A stretch of 57,404 nucleotides of DNA from Pelagibacteraceae bacterium AG-325-E08 (GCA_003282985.1 QBYE01000006.1:1-57404); one strand, 5' to 3'. Positions 1-9,965 are shown, counted from the first letter of the stretch. A program made the numbers and translations. The notes: generated from the sequence alone by a model not told the origin.

Positions 1-471
1 ATCAACATAAAAGTAAATTATAAACAAGTAGGCTCTGACAGATTAACTAATGCAATTAGTTTAATAGATTATAAAAATAACTTTATAATTTTAGATTTTG
101 GTACCGCTACAACTTTTGATGTATTGATAAATAAAACCTACAGAGGAGGAGTTATTGCACCTGGGATTAAGTTATCTTTAAATACCTTGTCTGACAAAGC
201 AACTTTAATTCCAAAAGTAAACCTTAAGAAAATTAAAAAAGTTGTTGGTGTTGATACCATTAGCGCTGTTAGGTCTGGCTTTTTTTGGGGTTATGCTGGT
301 TTAATTGACAATATTGTCAATTTGATTAAGAAAGAAACAAATAAATCATTTAAACTGGTTATTACAGGAGGTTTTTCTGATTTATTAAAAGAGTCAATAA
401 AAACTAAACTAATTAAAGATAAAGAAATTACTATTAAAGGATTAATCAAAATTTCTAAACTAATTAAATAA
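1..471 (+). CDS. coaX: Type III pantothenate kinase, C-terminal part (cut by window start)
   Basis: Phosphorylates pantothenate in the first committed step of coenzyme A synthesis. The frame is open from base 1, so the start lies outside the window. The visible part carries family landmarks: GSDRLTNAI near the cut, then DFGTATTFDV and GGVIAPGI, and a late TGGFSDLL. These match the second half of CoaX proteins of the acetate/sugar-kinase fold. An internal ATG at 124 is not the start, because the conserved DFGTATTFD motif lies upstream of it. The stop abuts the start of the RNase J gene, as in the common alphaproteobacterial order birA-coaX-rnj. The N-terminal phosphate-binding motif is not visible. 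Confidence 0.9.
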   Translation: MNIKVNYKQVGSDRLTNAISLIDYKNNFIILDFGTATTFDVLINKTYRGGVIAPGIKLSLNTLSDKATLIPKVNLKKIKKVVGVDTISAVRSGFFWGYAGLIDNIVNLIKKETNKSFKLVITGGFSDLLKESIKTKLIKDKEITIKGLIKISKLIK

Positions 472-2130
472 ATGAAAGATGAATTATTATTTTGTCCCTT
501 AGGAGGATCTGGAGAAATTGGAATGAACATGAACCTTTTTGGTTATGGTCAACCCGGAGATCATAAATGGATTATGGTAGATATAGGTGTAACATTTGCA
601 GATGACACTGTTCCAGGTGTAGATCTTATTTATCCAGACCCAGGATTTATTGTTGAACGTAAAGACAATTTATTGGGCATTGTTTTAACCCATGCTCATG
701 AAGATCATATTGGAGCTATAGCGCATTTATGGCCAAAACTAAAATGTAAAATTTTTGCTACACCTTTTACAGCAATTTTAATTAGAGAAAAATTTAAAGA
801 AAAACATATAGATATAACGAGTCATTTAAAAATTGTTGAATTGAATGGCAAAGTATCTCTTGAACCTTTTAATATTGAATACATAACATTAACCCACTCG
901 ATATTAGAACCTAATGGACTAAGAATTCAAACTCCAGCTGGAGTAATATTACATACAGGTGATTGGAAGGTTGATCCAAATCCTTTAGTAGGAGGTGAAA
1001 TAAATTCTAAAAGATTAAAAGAAATAGGTGATGAAGGAGTTCTTGCTATGATTTGTGACTCTACAAATGTTTTTAGTGAAGGTAGATCAGGATCTGAATT
1101 AGATGTTAGAAAAAACTTATTGAATATTATGAGTCGTTTAAAAAAAAGAATTATTATAACTTCTTTTGCTTCAAATGTAGCTAGAATGGAAACAGCTTTT
1201 TATTGTGCAGAAAAAACAGGTAGACAAATTTCACTTGTTGGAAGGTCGATGCATAGAATTTATAAAGCCGCAAGACAATGTGGTTATTTAAAAGATACAA
1301 TTGAACCAATTGACTCTCGAGAGGCTAAAAATTTTTCTAGAGAAAAAATTGTTTACTTATGCACTGGTAGTCAAGGTGAACCCATGGGCGCAATGATGAG
1401 AATTTCAAGTTATGTACATCCTGATGTATTTATCGAAAAAGGTGATGCGGTTATCTTTTCTTCAAAGATTATACCTGGAAATGAGAAGAAACTTTATAAA
1501 TTACACAACCAACTAGTTAAAGATGGAATTGAAGTTATTTCTGAAGAGACAGAATTTATTCATGTTTCTGGTCATCCTAATCGTGAAGATCTTAGGGATA
1601 TGTATCAATGGGTAAAACCAAAATGTGTAATTCCAGTTCACGGTGAACATAGACATATGATTGAGCATATCAATTTTGCTAAAAAAATGCAGGTACCACA
1701 TCCTGTACAGGTTGAAAATGGAGACATTGTAAAATTATATCCAGGTAATGCACCAGAAGTTTATGATAAAGCACCAAGTGGAAGATTATATTTAGATGGC
1801 AATGTTAGTGTTGAAGAAGACTCTCAATCAATAAAAGATAGAAAAAATTTAAGTTCAAATGGATATTTAGAAGTGACCATTCTAATTACACCTAAAGGAA
1901 ATATCCATAATAGTCCTATAGCTTCATTTAGAGGTTTACCAATTTATGAGAAAGAGGAATTTATATATGGCTTAGAAGATGAGATAGAAAAAACAACAAG
2001 ATCTTTTAAGATAAGTAGTAAACAACAAGAGCATAATTTGATAGATGCACTAAAAATTGCTTGTAGGAAATTTACCAAGGAAAAGACAGGTAAAAAACCG
2101 TTTACAAATATAAATTTAGTCAGAATTTAA
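472..2130 (+). CDS. rnj: Ribonuclease J
   Basis: Metallo-beta-lactamase/beta-CASP ribonuclease with 5'-3' exo- and endonuclease activity in RNA maturation and decay, acting in the cytoplasm. The 552-residue length is normal. The zinc-binding motif HAHEDH is at residues 74-79 (His74, His76, Asp78, His79). A later HTGDWK, the beta-CASP stretch SGHPNREDL and VIPVHGEH are all present, followed by the C-terminal RNase J domain. The gene starts immediately after the coaX stop and shares one base with the next gene, so it is probably translated from a coaX-rnj-proS-lol transcript. No unusual residues were noticed. Confidence 0.95.
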   Translation: MKDELLFCPLGGSGEIGMNMNLFGYGQPGDHKWIMVDIGVTFADDTVPGVDLIYPDPGFIVERKDNLLGIVLTHAHEDHIGAIAHLWPKLKCKIFATPFTAILIREKFKEKHIDITSHLKIVELNGKVSLEPFNIEYITLTHSILEPNGLRIQTPAGVILHTGDWKVDPNPLVGGEINSKRLKEIGDEGVLAMICDSTNVFSEGRSGSELDVRKNLLNIMSRLKKRIIITSFASNVARMETAFYCAEKTGRQISLVGRSMHRIYKAARQCGYLKDTIEPIDSREAKNFSREKIVYLCTGSQGEPMGAMMRISSYVHPDVFIEKGDAVIFSSKIIPGNEKKLYKLHNQLVKDGIEVISEETEFIHVSGHPNREDLRDMYQWVKPKCVIPVHGEHRHMIEHINFAKKMQVPHPVQVENGDIVKLYPGNAPEVYDKAPSGRLYLDGNVSVEEDSQSIKDRKNLSSNGYLEVTILITPKGNIHNSPIASFRGLPIYEKEEFIYGLEDEIEKTTRSFKISSKQQEHNLIDALKIACRKFTKEKTGKKPFTNINLVRI

Positions 2131-2375
2131 TGAGCCCAACAGGACTTGCTATAATCTATATAATAATTTGGTGGATAGTATTCTTCGCAATATTACCAAT
2201 TGATGTAGAAAGAAAAAAGTCAATTAAAATAGAAGGTGAAGATCCAGGATCACCAGAAAATCCAAAAATGTTAAAAAAATTCATTTATTGTACTGGAATA
2301 ACAACGATTTTGTTCATCACAATATATCTATTAATGAAATTTGAATATTTGAATTTAAGAAATATAATCATTTAA
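2130..2375 (+). CDS. DUF1467-type small membrane protein
   Basis: An 81-residue protein with two predicted membrane helices (about residues 5-24 and 52-70) joined by a short polar loop. The N-terminal pattern with FFAILPIDVE, a Gly/Glu/Pro-rich loop and a second helix fits the DUF1467 family. That family is typically found next to proS in alphaproteobacteria, as here. The start overlaps the last base of the RNase J stop, and proS begins one base after its stop. The biochemical role is unknown; conserved linkage suggests only co-expression. The family call is from memory of the pattern and position. Confidence 0.75.
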   Translation: MSPTGLAIIYIIIWWIVFFAILPIDVERKKSIKIEGEDPGSPENPKMLKKFIYCTGITTILFITIYLLMKFEYLNLRNIII

Positions 2376-2376
2376 C

Positions 2377-3705
2377 ATGCTAATTTCTAAATCATTTATA
2401 CCTATTTTAAAAAACAATCCTTCAGAAGCAAAAATTAAATCTCACCAATTAATGCTTAGAGTTGGAATGATCAAACAATCATCAGCAGGAATTTATTCAT
2501 GGTTACCATTAGGTTTTAAAGTGATGAAAAAAATTGAACAAATAGTAAGAGAAGAGCAAAATAAAATTGGAGCACAAGAAATTCTAATGCCAACAATTCA
2601 ATCTAGTGAAATATGGAAAGAAAGTGGTCGCTATGAAGACTATGGAGAAGAAATGTTGAGGATTAAAGATCGTCAAGACCGTGAAATGCTTTATGGCCCA
2701 ACTAATGAAGAACTTGTAACAGATATATTCAGATCATCATTAAAATCGTATAAATCTCTTCCTCAACTTTTATATCATATTCAATGGAAATTTAGAGATG
2801 AAATAAGACCAAGATTTGGAATTATGAGATGTAGAGAATTTTTTATGAAGGATGCATATTCTTTTGACATAAATGATGAAGAAGCTTTTTTCTCTTATAA
2901 TAAGTTTTTTTTATCTTATTTAAAAACATTTAAGAGATTAGATTTAACAGCGATACCCATGGCGGCAGATACGGGACCAATAGGAGGAAATCTTTCACAT
3001 GAATTTATAATTTTAGCTGAAACAGGAGAAAGTAAAATTTTTACTGATAAAAGAGTATTCGATTTAAATAGCGAAGGAACTAAACTTGAAAAAAAATCTT
3101 TAGAAGATTTAAGAAAAAAGTATGAACAGTTTTATTCAGTAACAGATGAAAAATTTAATAAAGGGGAATTTGAAAAACAAGTTTCAGAGCAAAATAGATT
3201 AATAACCAAAGGTATAGAAGTAGGTCACATATTTTATTTTGGAGATAAATATTCAAAACCAATGGGTGCTTCAGTTGATTTACCAGGAGGAAAAAAAGAT
3301 TTTGTTAAAATGGGGTCCTATGGGATTGGCGTATCAAGATTAGTAGGTGCCATAATCGAAGCAAAATATGATGAAAAAAATGAGGTCATGAAATGGCCAA
3401 TTTCTGTTGCACCATATGATATTGCGATAATTCCTATGACGAATAAAAATGATAATTCTATTTTAGATAAATCTAATAAAATAAGTTTAGAATTACAAAA
3501 TAATGGTATTGAGACCATAATAGACGACACAGATGAAAATTTATCATCAAAGATAAAAAAGATGAATTTAATAGGTGCCCCATATCAAATTATTATTGGA
3601 AAAAAAACAGAAGGTGAGATACTTGAGTTTCAAGAAGTTGGAAAAGAACCTCAAAAAATAAGCCTTAACGAGATAATTAAGATTTTAAAAGAACAAAAAG
3701 TATAA
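2377..3705 (+). CDS. proS: Prolyl-tRNA synthetase (short bacterial form)
   Basis: Class II aminoacyl-tRNA synthetase that charges tRNA-Pro. At 442 residues it is the short form common in alphaproteobacteria, without the large editing insertion of the roughly 570-residue enzyme. Visible class II elements are the region around GPTNEELVTD, the RPRFGIMRCREFFMKDAYSF motif, and the C-terminal motif 3 GSYGIGVSRL. An anticodon-binding domain follows (IIPMTNK through QIIIGKK). It sits between the DUF1467 gene and lolC with 1-2 bp gaps. Lack of the INS editing domain means Ala-tRNA-Pro clearance would need a separate protein, which is not in this window. Confidence 0.95.
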   Translation: MLISKSFIPILKNNPSEAKIKSHQLMLRVGMIKQSSAGIYSWLPLGFKVMKKIEQIVREEQNKIGAQEILMPTIQSSEIWKESGRYEDYGEEMLRIKDRQDREMLYGPTNEELVTDIFRSSLKSYKSLPQLLYHIQWKFRDEIRPRFGIMRCREFFMKDAYSFDINDEEAFFSYNKFFLSYLKTFKRLDLTAIPMAADTGPIGGNLSHEFIILAETGESKIFTDKRVFDLNSEGTKLEKKSLEDLRKKYEQFYSVTDEKFNKGEFEKQVSEQNRLITKGIEVGHIFYFGDKYSKPMGASVDLPGGKKDFVKMGSYGIGVSRLVGAIIEAKYDEKNEVMKWPISVAPYDIAIIPMTNKNDNSILDKSNKISLELQNNGIETIIDDTDENLSSKIKKMNLIGAPYQIIIGKKTEGEILEFQEVGKEPQKISLNEIIKILKEQKV

Positions 3706-3707
3706 AA

Positions 3708-4940
3708 TTGATTTCCACACTAGAAAAAGAAATTACATTCAGATTTTTGAAAGCTAGAAAAAAAGATGGTTTTCTAAATGTTATTTCAATTTTTTCATTT
3801 ATCGGAATAGGTTTGGGGGTTGCTGTTTTAATAATTGTTATGTCAGTAATGAACGGATTTAGAACTGAATTGATTAATAAAATTGTAGGATTTAATTCAC
3901 ATATAACTGTAGAACCTTATGAGGAAATAATTGAAATCGGTAAATTAAAAAAAACAAATTTAAATTTGATCTCAGAAAACCTCATCTTAAGTAATTCTGG
4001 AGAGTCTATAATTATAAAAAAAGATAAATCTAAAGGTTTAATTCTTAGAGGATATACGAGAAAGGATTTTTCAAGTCTTAAAATTATTAATGATGACACA
4101 TTTGTTGGTAATAAAAATGGTTTAATTGAGAACTATATATCTATAGGCAAAGAACTAAGTTTTACCCTTGGTCTTAAAATCGGTGATGATATTACAATTA
4201 TGTCATCATCAGGAATAGAAACTATAGTAGGCAGTCTTCCTAAAAAGAAAACTTTTACTGTTATTTCACTTTTTGAAAGCGGTTTAGCTGATTTTGATAA
4301 CAATATTGCTTTTATCAATTTAGATACCTTAAATGAGTTTTTTAACTTAGATAAAAAAGATACAAATCTAGAAATTTACTTAAAAAATCCACAAAATATA
4401 GAAGATCAAAAAATAGTTGTTCAAAAAATATTTCCTAATGATTTTGTTTATAGTTGGGCTGATATGAATAGTTCATTGTTTTCAGCTTTAAAGGTTGAAA
4501 GAAATGTAATGTTTATAATACTATCATTAATAATTGTTGTTGCTGCTTTCAATATTATTTCTGGTCTTACAATTTTAGTTAAAAATAAAACACGTGATAT
4601 AGCTATTTTAAAATCTATAGGAGTTTTAAATAAATCTATTATAAAGATATTTTTTTTAGTTGGTGTAATCATTGGTACTTCAGCAACAATTTTTGGAATT
4701 TTATTAGGAGTTGTATTTTCATTATATGTTGAAAATTTACGACAATTCTTAAGTGACGTTTTTAATATTAGTTTATTTCCAGAAGAAATTTATTTTTTAA
4801 GCTCTATGCCCTCTGAAATTAATCCAACTTCAATTTTCTTTATTTCTTTGTGTTCAATTTTAATAACTATTTTAGTTTCAATTTTTCCTGCCTTGAAAGC
4901 AGCAAAATTGGATCCAATTAAAGCACTTAAATATGAGTAA
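3708..4940 (+). CDS. lolC: Lipoprotein-releasing system permease LolC/LolE family
   Basis: Inner-membrane permease of the Lol ABC exporter, which extracts mature lipoproteins from the inner membrane for transfer to LolA. It has 410 residues with the family layout: one N-terminal membrane helix (about 25-47), a large periplasmic domain, and three C-terminal helices in the FtsX/MacB-type permease domain (about 265-390). The start is TTG at 3708, two bases after the proS stop; the conserved N-terminal EKEITFRFLKARK supports it. The gene overlaps lolD by 8 bp. Only one LolC/E-type gene is present here, so the permease may be a homodimer or its partner lies elsewhere. Confidence 0.9.
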   Translation: MISTLEKEITFRFLKARKKDGFLNVISIFSFIGIGLGVAVLIIVMSVMNGFRTELINKIVGFNSHITVEPYEEIIEIGKLKKTNLNLISENLILSNSGESIIIKKDKSKGLILRGYTRKDFSSLKIINDDTFVGNKNGLIENYISIGKELSFTLGLKIGDDITIMSSSGIETIVGSLPKKKTFTVISLFESGLADFDNNIAFINLDTLNEFFNLDKKDTNLEIYLKNPQNIEDQKIVVQKIFPNDFVYSWADMNSSLFSALKVERNVMFIILSLIIVVAAFNIISGLTILVKNKTRDIAILKSIGVLNKSIIKIFFLVGVIIGTSATIFGILLGVVFSLYVENLRQFLSDVFNISLFPEEIYFLSSMPSEINPTSIFFISLCSILITILVSIFPALKAAKLDPIKALKYE

Positions 4941-5610
4941 TCTAATTAAAATTTCAAATTTGAATAAATCTTTTGAAAATTTAAAAAAGATAAATGTTTT
5001 GAAAAAAGTTTCTTATAAATTTAAAAAAGGAAAAATTTATTCTATTATAGGTCCTTCAGGATCAGGTAAATCTACTTTACTAAACCTACTATCATTAATT
5101 GATAGACCTTCATCTGGATCGATCATGATTGATAATCATAATATTAATTTTAATGATTTACAAAGTAATGATTTAATAAGGGCTAAGAAGATTGGTATTA
5201 TCTACCAACAGGATAATCTACTTTCTGATTTTACAGCCTTAGAAAACATATACATGGCAAGTCTAGCTGCAGGTAATAACAAAGAACTTTCCCTTTCTAA
5301 GGCTAAATCATTGTTAAGAAAGGTTGGACTAACAAGTCGAATTAATCATTTCCCATCACAACTTTCAGGTGGAGAGAAACAACGTATTTCGATTGCTAGG
5401 GCCTTAATAAACAATCCTCAAATTATTTTAGCAGATGAACCAACAGGTAGCTTGGATCTAAATACAGCAAAAGGAATTTTTGATCTTCTCAAAAATCAAA
5501 TAAATTCTAATAGATTAATTATATTTGCAACTCATAATAGATTTTTTGCAAATAAGTCAGATTGCTTATTGGAAATAGTTAATGGTAATATAAAAACCAT
5601 TAATGGATGA
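4933..5610 (+). CDS. lolD: Lipoprotein-releasing system ATP-binding protein LolD
   Basis: ATPase subunit that powers lipoprotein release with the permease encoded just upstream. It has 225 residues with Walker [10 protein letters not shown] at 40-48, a Q-loop around YQQDNLL, the ABC signature LSGGE at 144-148 and Walker B IILADE at 164-169. The start overlaps the end of lolC by 8 bp, and its stop overlaps the dnaE start by 8 bp. This indicates translational coupling within one operon. No anomalies. Confidence 0.95.
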   Translation: MSNLIKISNLNKSFENLKKINVLKKVSYKFKKGKIYSIIGPSGSGKSTLLNLLSLIDRPSSGSIMIDNHNINFNDLQSNDLIRAKKIGIIYQQDNLLSDFTALENIYMASLAAGNNKELSLSKAKSLLRKVGLTSRINHFPSQLSGGEKQRISIARALINNPQIILADEPTGSLDLNTAKGIFDLLKNQINSNRLIIFATHNRFFANKSDCLLEIVNGNIKTING

Positions 5611-8600
5611 GTCTCAAAAAGAAAATTTTAATCATTTAAAAATTCATTCACAATATTCGATATGTGAAGGTGCAATTAAAATTGATGAATTAAAAGATTA
5701 TACAAAAGAAAACAAAATTAAAGCGATAGCTTTGTGTGACACTGAGAATTTATGTGGTGCTCTAGAATTTGCTGAGAAACTATCAAAAGTAGGAACCCAA
5801 CCGATTATTGGCAGTCAAATTAATTTTAAAATTAATGATACGATTGGATTGTTACCTCTATTTGCTTTAAATGAAAATGGTTATAAAAGAATAATTGAAT
5901 TATCATCCTTATCATATCTTAAAAATGATAATCTATCTGATCCTCATTTAATTCTTGATGAATTATTAAATAAAACAGAAGGGTTAGCTCTATTTTCAGG
6001 GACTTCAAATGGACTTTTTGGTAAATTATTTAACAAAGGTAAATTTGATGAAATACAAAAAATTTATGCAAAATTAAAATCTAAATATGAAGATCGTTTT
6101 TATATAGAAATACAAAGACATGGTGATCAAAATGAAATTGCATTTGAAAAATTTAATTTATCAAATTCACTAAATTTAGAAATTCCTTTAATAGCAACAA
6201 ATGAAGTTTATTATTTGGATAAAAATATGCACGAGGCACATGATGCTTTAATATGCATAAAGAACAAGACATATATAAGTGAAAAAAACAGGATCAAGTA
6301 CACAAATCAACATTATTTAAAGAATAATTTGGAAATGAATAAACTTTTTGCCGATTTACCTGAAGCACTAGAAAATAATTATAATTTTCCATATCGATGC
6401 AGTTTTCGACCAGTTTCTTCAAAACCAATTTTGCCAAATATCAGTTCCAATGAAGGTGAAAATGCTGACGAAATTTTAAAAAGAAATTCTATTGAAGGTT
6501 TAAAAGAAAAATTTGAAAAAATTTTTAAAGTTTCAAATCAAAACGCCGATTCAAATGAAAGTTATCTCCAATATAAAGATAGATTAGATCATGAACTAGA
6601 TATTATAATTGAAATGAAATATGCAAGTTATTTTCTAATTGTATCAGACTATATTAAGTGGGCTAAAGAAAATGATATCCCAGTAGGACCAGGAAGAGGG
6701 TCTGGAGCAGGATCTTTAGTCGCTTGGTGCCTTTCTATAACTGATGTTGATCCAATTAAATTTAATCTTATATTTGAAAGATTTTTAAATCCTGACCGTA
6801 TCTCTATGCCTGATTTTGATATCGATTTCTGTGAAGAAAAAAGAGATTTAGTATTTGAATATTTAACAAAAAAATACAAGGATAGCGTTGCTCATATAAT
6901 TACTTTTGGAAAGTTAAAAGCTAGGATGGTTATTCGAGATGTTGGTAGAGTTTTGGGTTTATCTTATGGTTTTGTTGACAGTATTTCTAAAATGATACCT
7001 TTCGATCCTTCAAGACCCCAAAATTTAACAGAATGTATTGCAGGAGAGCCTAGATTACAAAAACTTATTAATGAAGATGCTAGGGTAAAAAAACTTACAG
7101 ATCTTTCATTAAAACTTGAGGGACTAAATCGAAACTTTGCAACACATGCTGCAGGAGTAGTTATAGCTGATAAAAAACTTACTGAAATAGTTCCATTATA
7201 CAAAGATATTTCAGCAAACTTATTATTACCATCTACACAATTTGACATGTACTCAGCTGAAAATGCTGGACTAATCAAATTTGATTTTTTGGGACTAAAA
7301 ACTTTAACTGTAATTAACAATACACAAAAATTGATAAGAAAAAAAAATAAGGATTTCAATATAGAAAATATCAATTTTGATGATCAAAAAGTTTTTGAAT
7401 TATTATCTTCTGGTAAAACTGTTGGTTTATTTCAAGTTGAAAGTGCAGGTATGAGAGAAGCCTTGGTTCAGATGAAACCAAACCATATAGAGGATATCAT
7501 TGCTTTAGTTGCTTTATACAGACCCGGACCAATGAGCAATATTCCAACTTACAATGACTGCAAACATGGAAAGCAAGAACCAGATTATTTACATCCTTTA
7601 CTAGAAGAAATATTAAAACCAACTTATGGCGTTATTATCTATCAGGAGCAAGTTATGCAAATTGCACAAAAGTTATCCGGATTTACTGCAGGCCAAGCAG
7701 ATATTTTAAGAAGAGCTATGGGAAAGAAAAAAAGAGTTGAATTAGAAAGACAAAAACAAAGTTTTATAGCTGGAGCAGTAAATAATGGTATTAGTAAAGA
7801 TGTTGCTGCTGGAATTTTTTTAAAAATAGAACCATTTGCTGAATATGGTTTTAACAAAAGTCACGCTGCAGCCTACGCAATAATTTCATATCAGACTGCA
7901 TTTTTAAAAACTTATTATCCTAAAGAATTTATTGCAGCTTCTATGACTATGGATATTTCAAATCAAAATAAATTGAGCGAATTTTATGAAGAGCTTAAAA
8001 GATTAGATGTGAATATTATTAGACCAGATATTAATGAATGTTTTGCAGATTTTAAAACAGATGATAAAAAATTTTATTATGCATTAGGTGGTATTAAAGC
8101 TGTTGGTTTTGAAGCAGTATCAAATATTGTTGAAGAAAGAGTTAAGAATGGAAAATTCAATTCGATAACAGATTTTTTAAATCGTATTAATCCTAAGGAT
8201 ATTAATAAATTACAATTAGAGGGTTTAGTTAAAGCCGGTGCATTTGATAAATTAAACATTAATCGACAATCGTTATTCAACTCTATACCAAATTTAATTA
8301 CAAAATCTAAAAATATTTTTGAAAATAGATCTGCTAATCAAATAGATTTATTTGGTGAAAATGAAAATCAAGAAAATGAAATTTTATCAAACACTGAAGA
8401 TTGGAAATTTGAAGAAAGGTTATCTAAAGAGTTTGAGGCTATGGGATTTTTTATTTCTGATCATCCTTTAAATCAGTATAAAGAATTATTTAATGATTAT
8501 AATATTATTGATTATCAATCTTTTAATACTGATGAAAATTTGAAAGACTCGAATATAGCTGCAACTTTACTTAAAATTCAGGAAAGAAAAACTGCTAAAG

Positions 8601-9019
8601 GAAATGCATATGCCGTTTTGAAATTAACAGATCTAAATAGTGTTTTTGAACTATTTATATTTTCAGATACTCTACAATTAAATCGTGAAATTTTAAAAGA
8701 AGGTAGCTCACTAATTTTAACCCTAATTAAATCTATCTCAGATGGAGAAAATAGATTTAGAAGAATTAACGTTCAAAAAATAGCCTCTTTAAAAGACCTA
8801 TTAAATAAACCAATAGAAGAAGTGACATTTAATCTTAAATCTTTGAAAGAATTATCTGAGATATCGAAATTTTTACCCAAATTAGGAGATACTTTAATTA
8901 AGATTAAATTAAGTGATGAAAAAAATAATTTTGATTTTCAACTAAAAAAAAAGAGAAATATTGATAGAAAAACTATTAATCTTATAAGAAATAAGGAAAT
9001 TTCAGCAGTTATAAGTTAA
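5603..9019 (+). CDS. dnaE: DNA polymerase III alpha subunit
   Basis: Replicative DNA polymerase of the C family. At 1138 residues it is near the usual length. The N-terminal PHP domain starts HLKIHSQYSICEG. The polymerase core contains GPGRGSGAGSLVAW and the catalytic motif PDFDIDF, followed by the helix-hairpin-helix and OB-fold regions. An internal beta-clamp-binding motif QIDLF begins near residue 913, equivalent in position to the known E. coli site. It is the last gene of the rnj-dnaE run. After the stop a 129-bp non-coding stretch carries the promoter and leader of rpsB. Confidence 0.97.
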   Translation: MDESQKENFNHLKIHSQYSICEGAIKIDELKDYTKENKIKAIALCDTENLCGALEFAEKLSKVGTQPIIGSQINFKINDTIGLLPLFALNENGYKRIIELSSLSYLKNDNLSDPHLILDELLNKTEGLALFSGTSNGLFGKLFNKGKFDEIQKIYAKLKSKYEDRFYIEIQRHGDQNEIAFEKFNLSNSLNLEIPLIATNEVYYLDKNMHEAHDALICIKNKTYISEKNRIKYTNQHYLKNNLEMNKLFADLPEALENNYNFPYRCSFRPVSSKPILPNISSNEGENADEILKRNSIEGLKEKFEKIFKVSNQNADSNESYLQYKDRLDHELDIIIEMKYASYFLIVSDYIKWAKENDIPVGPGRGSGAGSLVAWCLSITDVDPIKFNLIFERFLNPDRISMPDFDIDFCEEKRDLVFEYLTKKYKDSVAHIITFGKLKARMVIRDVGRVLGLSYGFVDSISKMIPFDPSRPQNLTECIAGEPRLQKLINEDARVKKLTDLSLKLEGLNRNFATHAAGVVIADKKLTEIVPLYKDISANLLLPSTQFDMYSAENAGLIKFDFLGLKTLTVINNTQKLIRKKNKDFNIENINFDDQKVFELLSSGKTVGLFQVESAGMREALVQMKPNHIEDIIALVALYRPGPMSNIPTYNDCKHGKQEPDYLHPLLEEILKPTYGVIIYQEQVMQIAQKLSGFTAGQADILRRAMGKKKRVELERQKQSFIAGAVNNGISKDVAAGIFLKIEPFAEYGFNKSHAAAYAIISYQTAFLKTYYPKEFIAASMTMDISNQNKLSEFYEELKRLDVNIIRPDINECFADFKTDDKKFYYALGGIKAVGFEAVSNIVEERVKNGKFNSITDFLNRINPKDINKLQLEGLVKAGAFDKLNINRQSLFNSIPNLITKSKNIFENRSANQIDLFGENENQENEILSNTEDWKFEERLSKEFEAMGFFISDHPLNQYKELFNDYNIIDYQSFNTDENLKDSNIAATLLKIQERKTAKGNAYAVLKLTDLNSVFELFIFSDTLQLNREILKEGSSLILTLIKSISDGENRFRRINVQKIASLKDLLNKPIEEVTFNLKSLKELSEISKFLPKLGDTLIKIKLSDEKNNFDFQLKKKRNIDRKTINLIRNKEISAVIS

Positions 9020-9026
9020 TTAATAC

Positions 9027-9055
9027 TTGTTAATTACCAAATTTCTTAGTAAATA
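9027..9055 (+). promoter_or_regulatory. Candidate sigma-70-type promoter for rpsB-tsf
   Basis: TTGTTA at 9027-9032 and TAAATA at 9050-9055 are separated by 17 bp. This gives a predicted start near 9062, upstream of the GC-richer structured leader. In DNA this AT-rich such matches are common, so support is mainly positional: it is the first non-coding space after dnaE. Confidence 0.35.
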
Positions 9056-9075
9056 ATCCTCAAATTAAATTAACA

Positions 9076-9148
9076 CGCACACAGTTGTTGGTTTTATACC
9101 TCCGGTCCTTTATTGGAAATTACTGTGGTGGCTCAACCGGGAATAAAT
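9076..9148 (+). promoter_or_regulatory. Structured leader of rpsB with possible pseudoknot
   Basis: This stretch is clearly richer in G and C than its surroundings. CACAGT (9080-9085) can pair with ACTGTG (9122-9127) to close a hairpin. CCGGT inside that loop (9102-9106) can pair with ACCGG (9136-9140) downstream of it, forming an H-type pseudoknot. The second strand abuts GGGA (9139-9142), the only plausible ribosome binding site before the ATG at 9149. A ribosomal protein S2 leader motif has been reported from Candidatus Pelagibacter ubique by comparative genomics; this is probably that element. By analogy with other r-protein leaders, S2 may bind it to repress its own translation (inference). 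Confidence 0.65.
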
Positions 9149-9964
9149 ATGAAGATACCTAACGTAACAATACAACAATTACTAGAAGCAGGCGTTCATC
9201 TTGGTCATAAGACATTAAGATGGAATCCTAAAATGAAAAAATATATTTTTGGAAAAAGAGACTCTATCCACATCATAGATTTAACCCAAACACTTGAACT
9301 AACCAAAGTTGCTTTAGAGAAAGTATATGAGACAGTATCAAACAATGGAAAAATTTTATTTGTATCAACGAAAAAACAGGCATCAGAGGCAATAGCTGAA
9401 GTTGCTAAAGAAACTAATCAATATTTTGTAAACTATAGATGGTTAGGTGGTATGCTTACGAATTGGGGAACAATTTCAAATTCAATTAAGAAACTCAAAA
9501 AATTAGAAGTTGATTTGATTGCTGAAAATAGAGGTTTCACTAAAAAAGAACTCCTTAAAATGAGTGTTAAAAAAGACAAGTTGCAAAGATCGTTAGGTGG
9601 TATTTCAGAAATGAAAAAAATACCTGATTTAGTTTTTATAATAGACACAAATTATGAGTCATTAGCTATTCAAGAGTCGGTAAAATTAGGAATACCAATT
9701 ATTGCAATTTTAGACAGCAATTCTAATCCAGATGGTATTGATTATCCTATACCAGGTAATGATGATGCCAGAAGATCAATTGATTTATACTGTAATTTGA
9801 TTAAAGAAACTATCGAAGCTGCACAGAAAGTAGCACCTTCAGTCGAACCAAAAAAAGTTTTAGAAAAAAAAGATAAATCTGAAAAAACTAAAACTGTCGC
9901 AGAAATTGATAGAGAAAAATTGGAAAAAAAATTCCCCAAAAAAAAAGCGGAGAAACTTAATTAA
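9149..9964 (+). CDS. rpsB: 30S ribosomal protein S2
   Basis: Small-subunit ribosomal protein, 271 residues from the ATG at 9149. The start is chosen because [20 protein letters not shown] matches the conserved S2 N-terminus. A longer frame from TTG at 9113 would translate the structured leader and is rejected. Core motifs include [23 protein letters not shown] and [10 protein letters not shown]. The C-terminal tail from about residue 235 is a Lys/Glu-rich extension ending in a basic cluster, typical of low-GC alphaproteobacteria. It is followed by tsf after one base. Confidence 0.95.
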   Translation: MKIPNVTIQQLLEAGVHLGHKTLRWNPKMKKYIFGKRDSIHIIDLTQTLELTKVALEKVYETVSNNGKILFVSTKKQASEAIAEVAKETNQYFVNYRWLGGMLTNWGTISNSIKKLKKLEVDLIAENRGFTKKELLKMSVKKDKLQRSLGGISEMKKIPDLVFIIDTNYESLAIQESVKLGIPIIAILDSNSNPDGIDYPIPGNDDARRSIDLYCNLIKETIEAAQKVAPSVEPKKVLEKKDKSEKTKTVAEIDREKLEKKFPKKKAEKLN

Positions 9965-9965
9965 A

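Noticed and set aside
6964..7374. 136-codon open frame antisense to dnaE
   Set aside because: The dnaE frame is intact and highly conserved here; the antisense product shows no domain and reflects codon bias.
9017..9038. TTAATTA-type inverted/direct repeat after dnaE as a terminator
   Set aside because: An A-T only stem without a T run; expected by chance at this base composition.
9113..9148. Upstream TTG start extending RpsB by 12 residues
   Set aside because: It would translate the structured leader; conserved S2 N-termini begin at the ATG at 9149.
9906..9965. Upstream ATG extending EF-Ts by 20 residues
   Set aside because: It lies inside rpsB, adds a basic non-conserved stretch, and the normal EF-Ts N-terminus begins at 9966.
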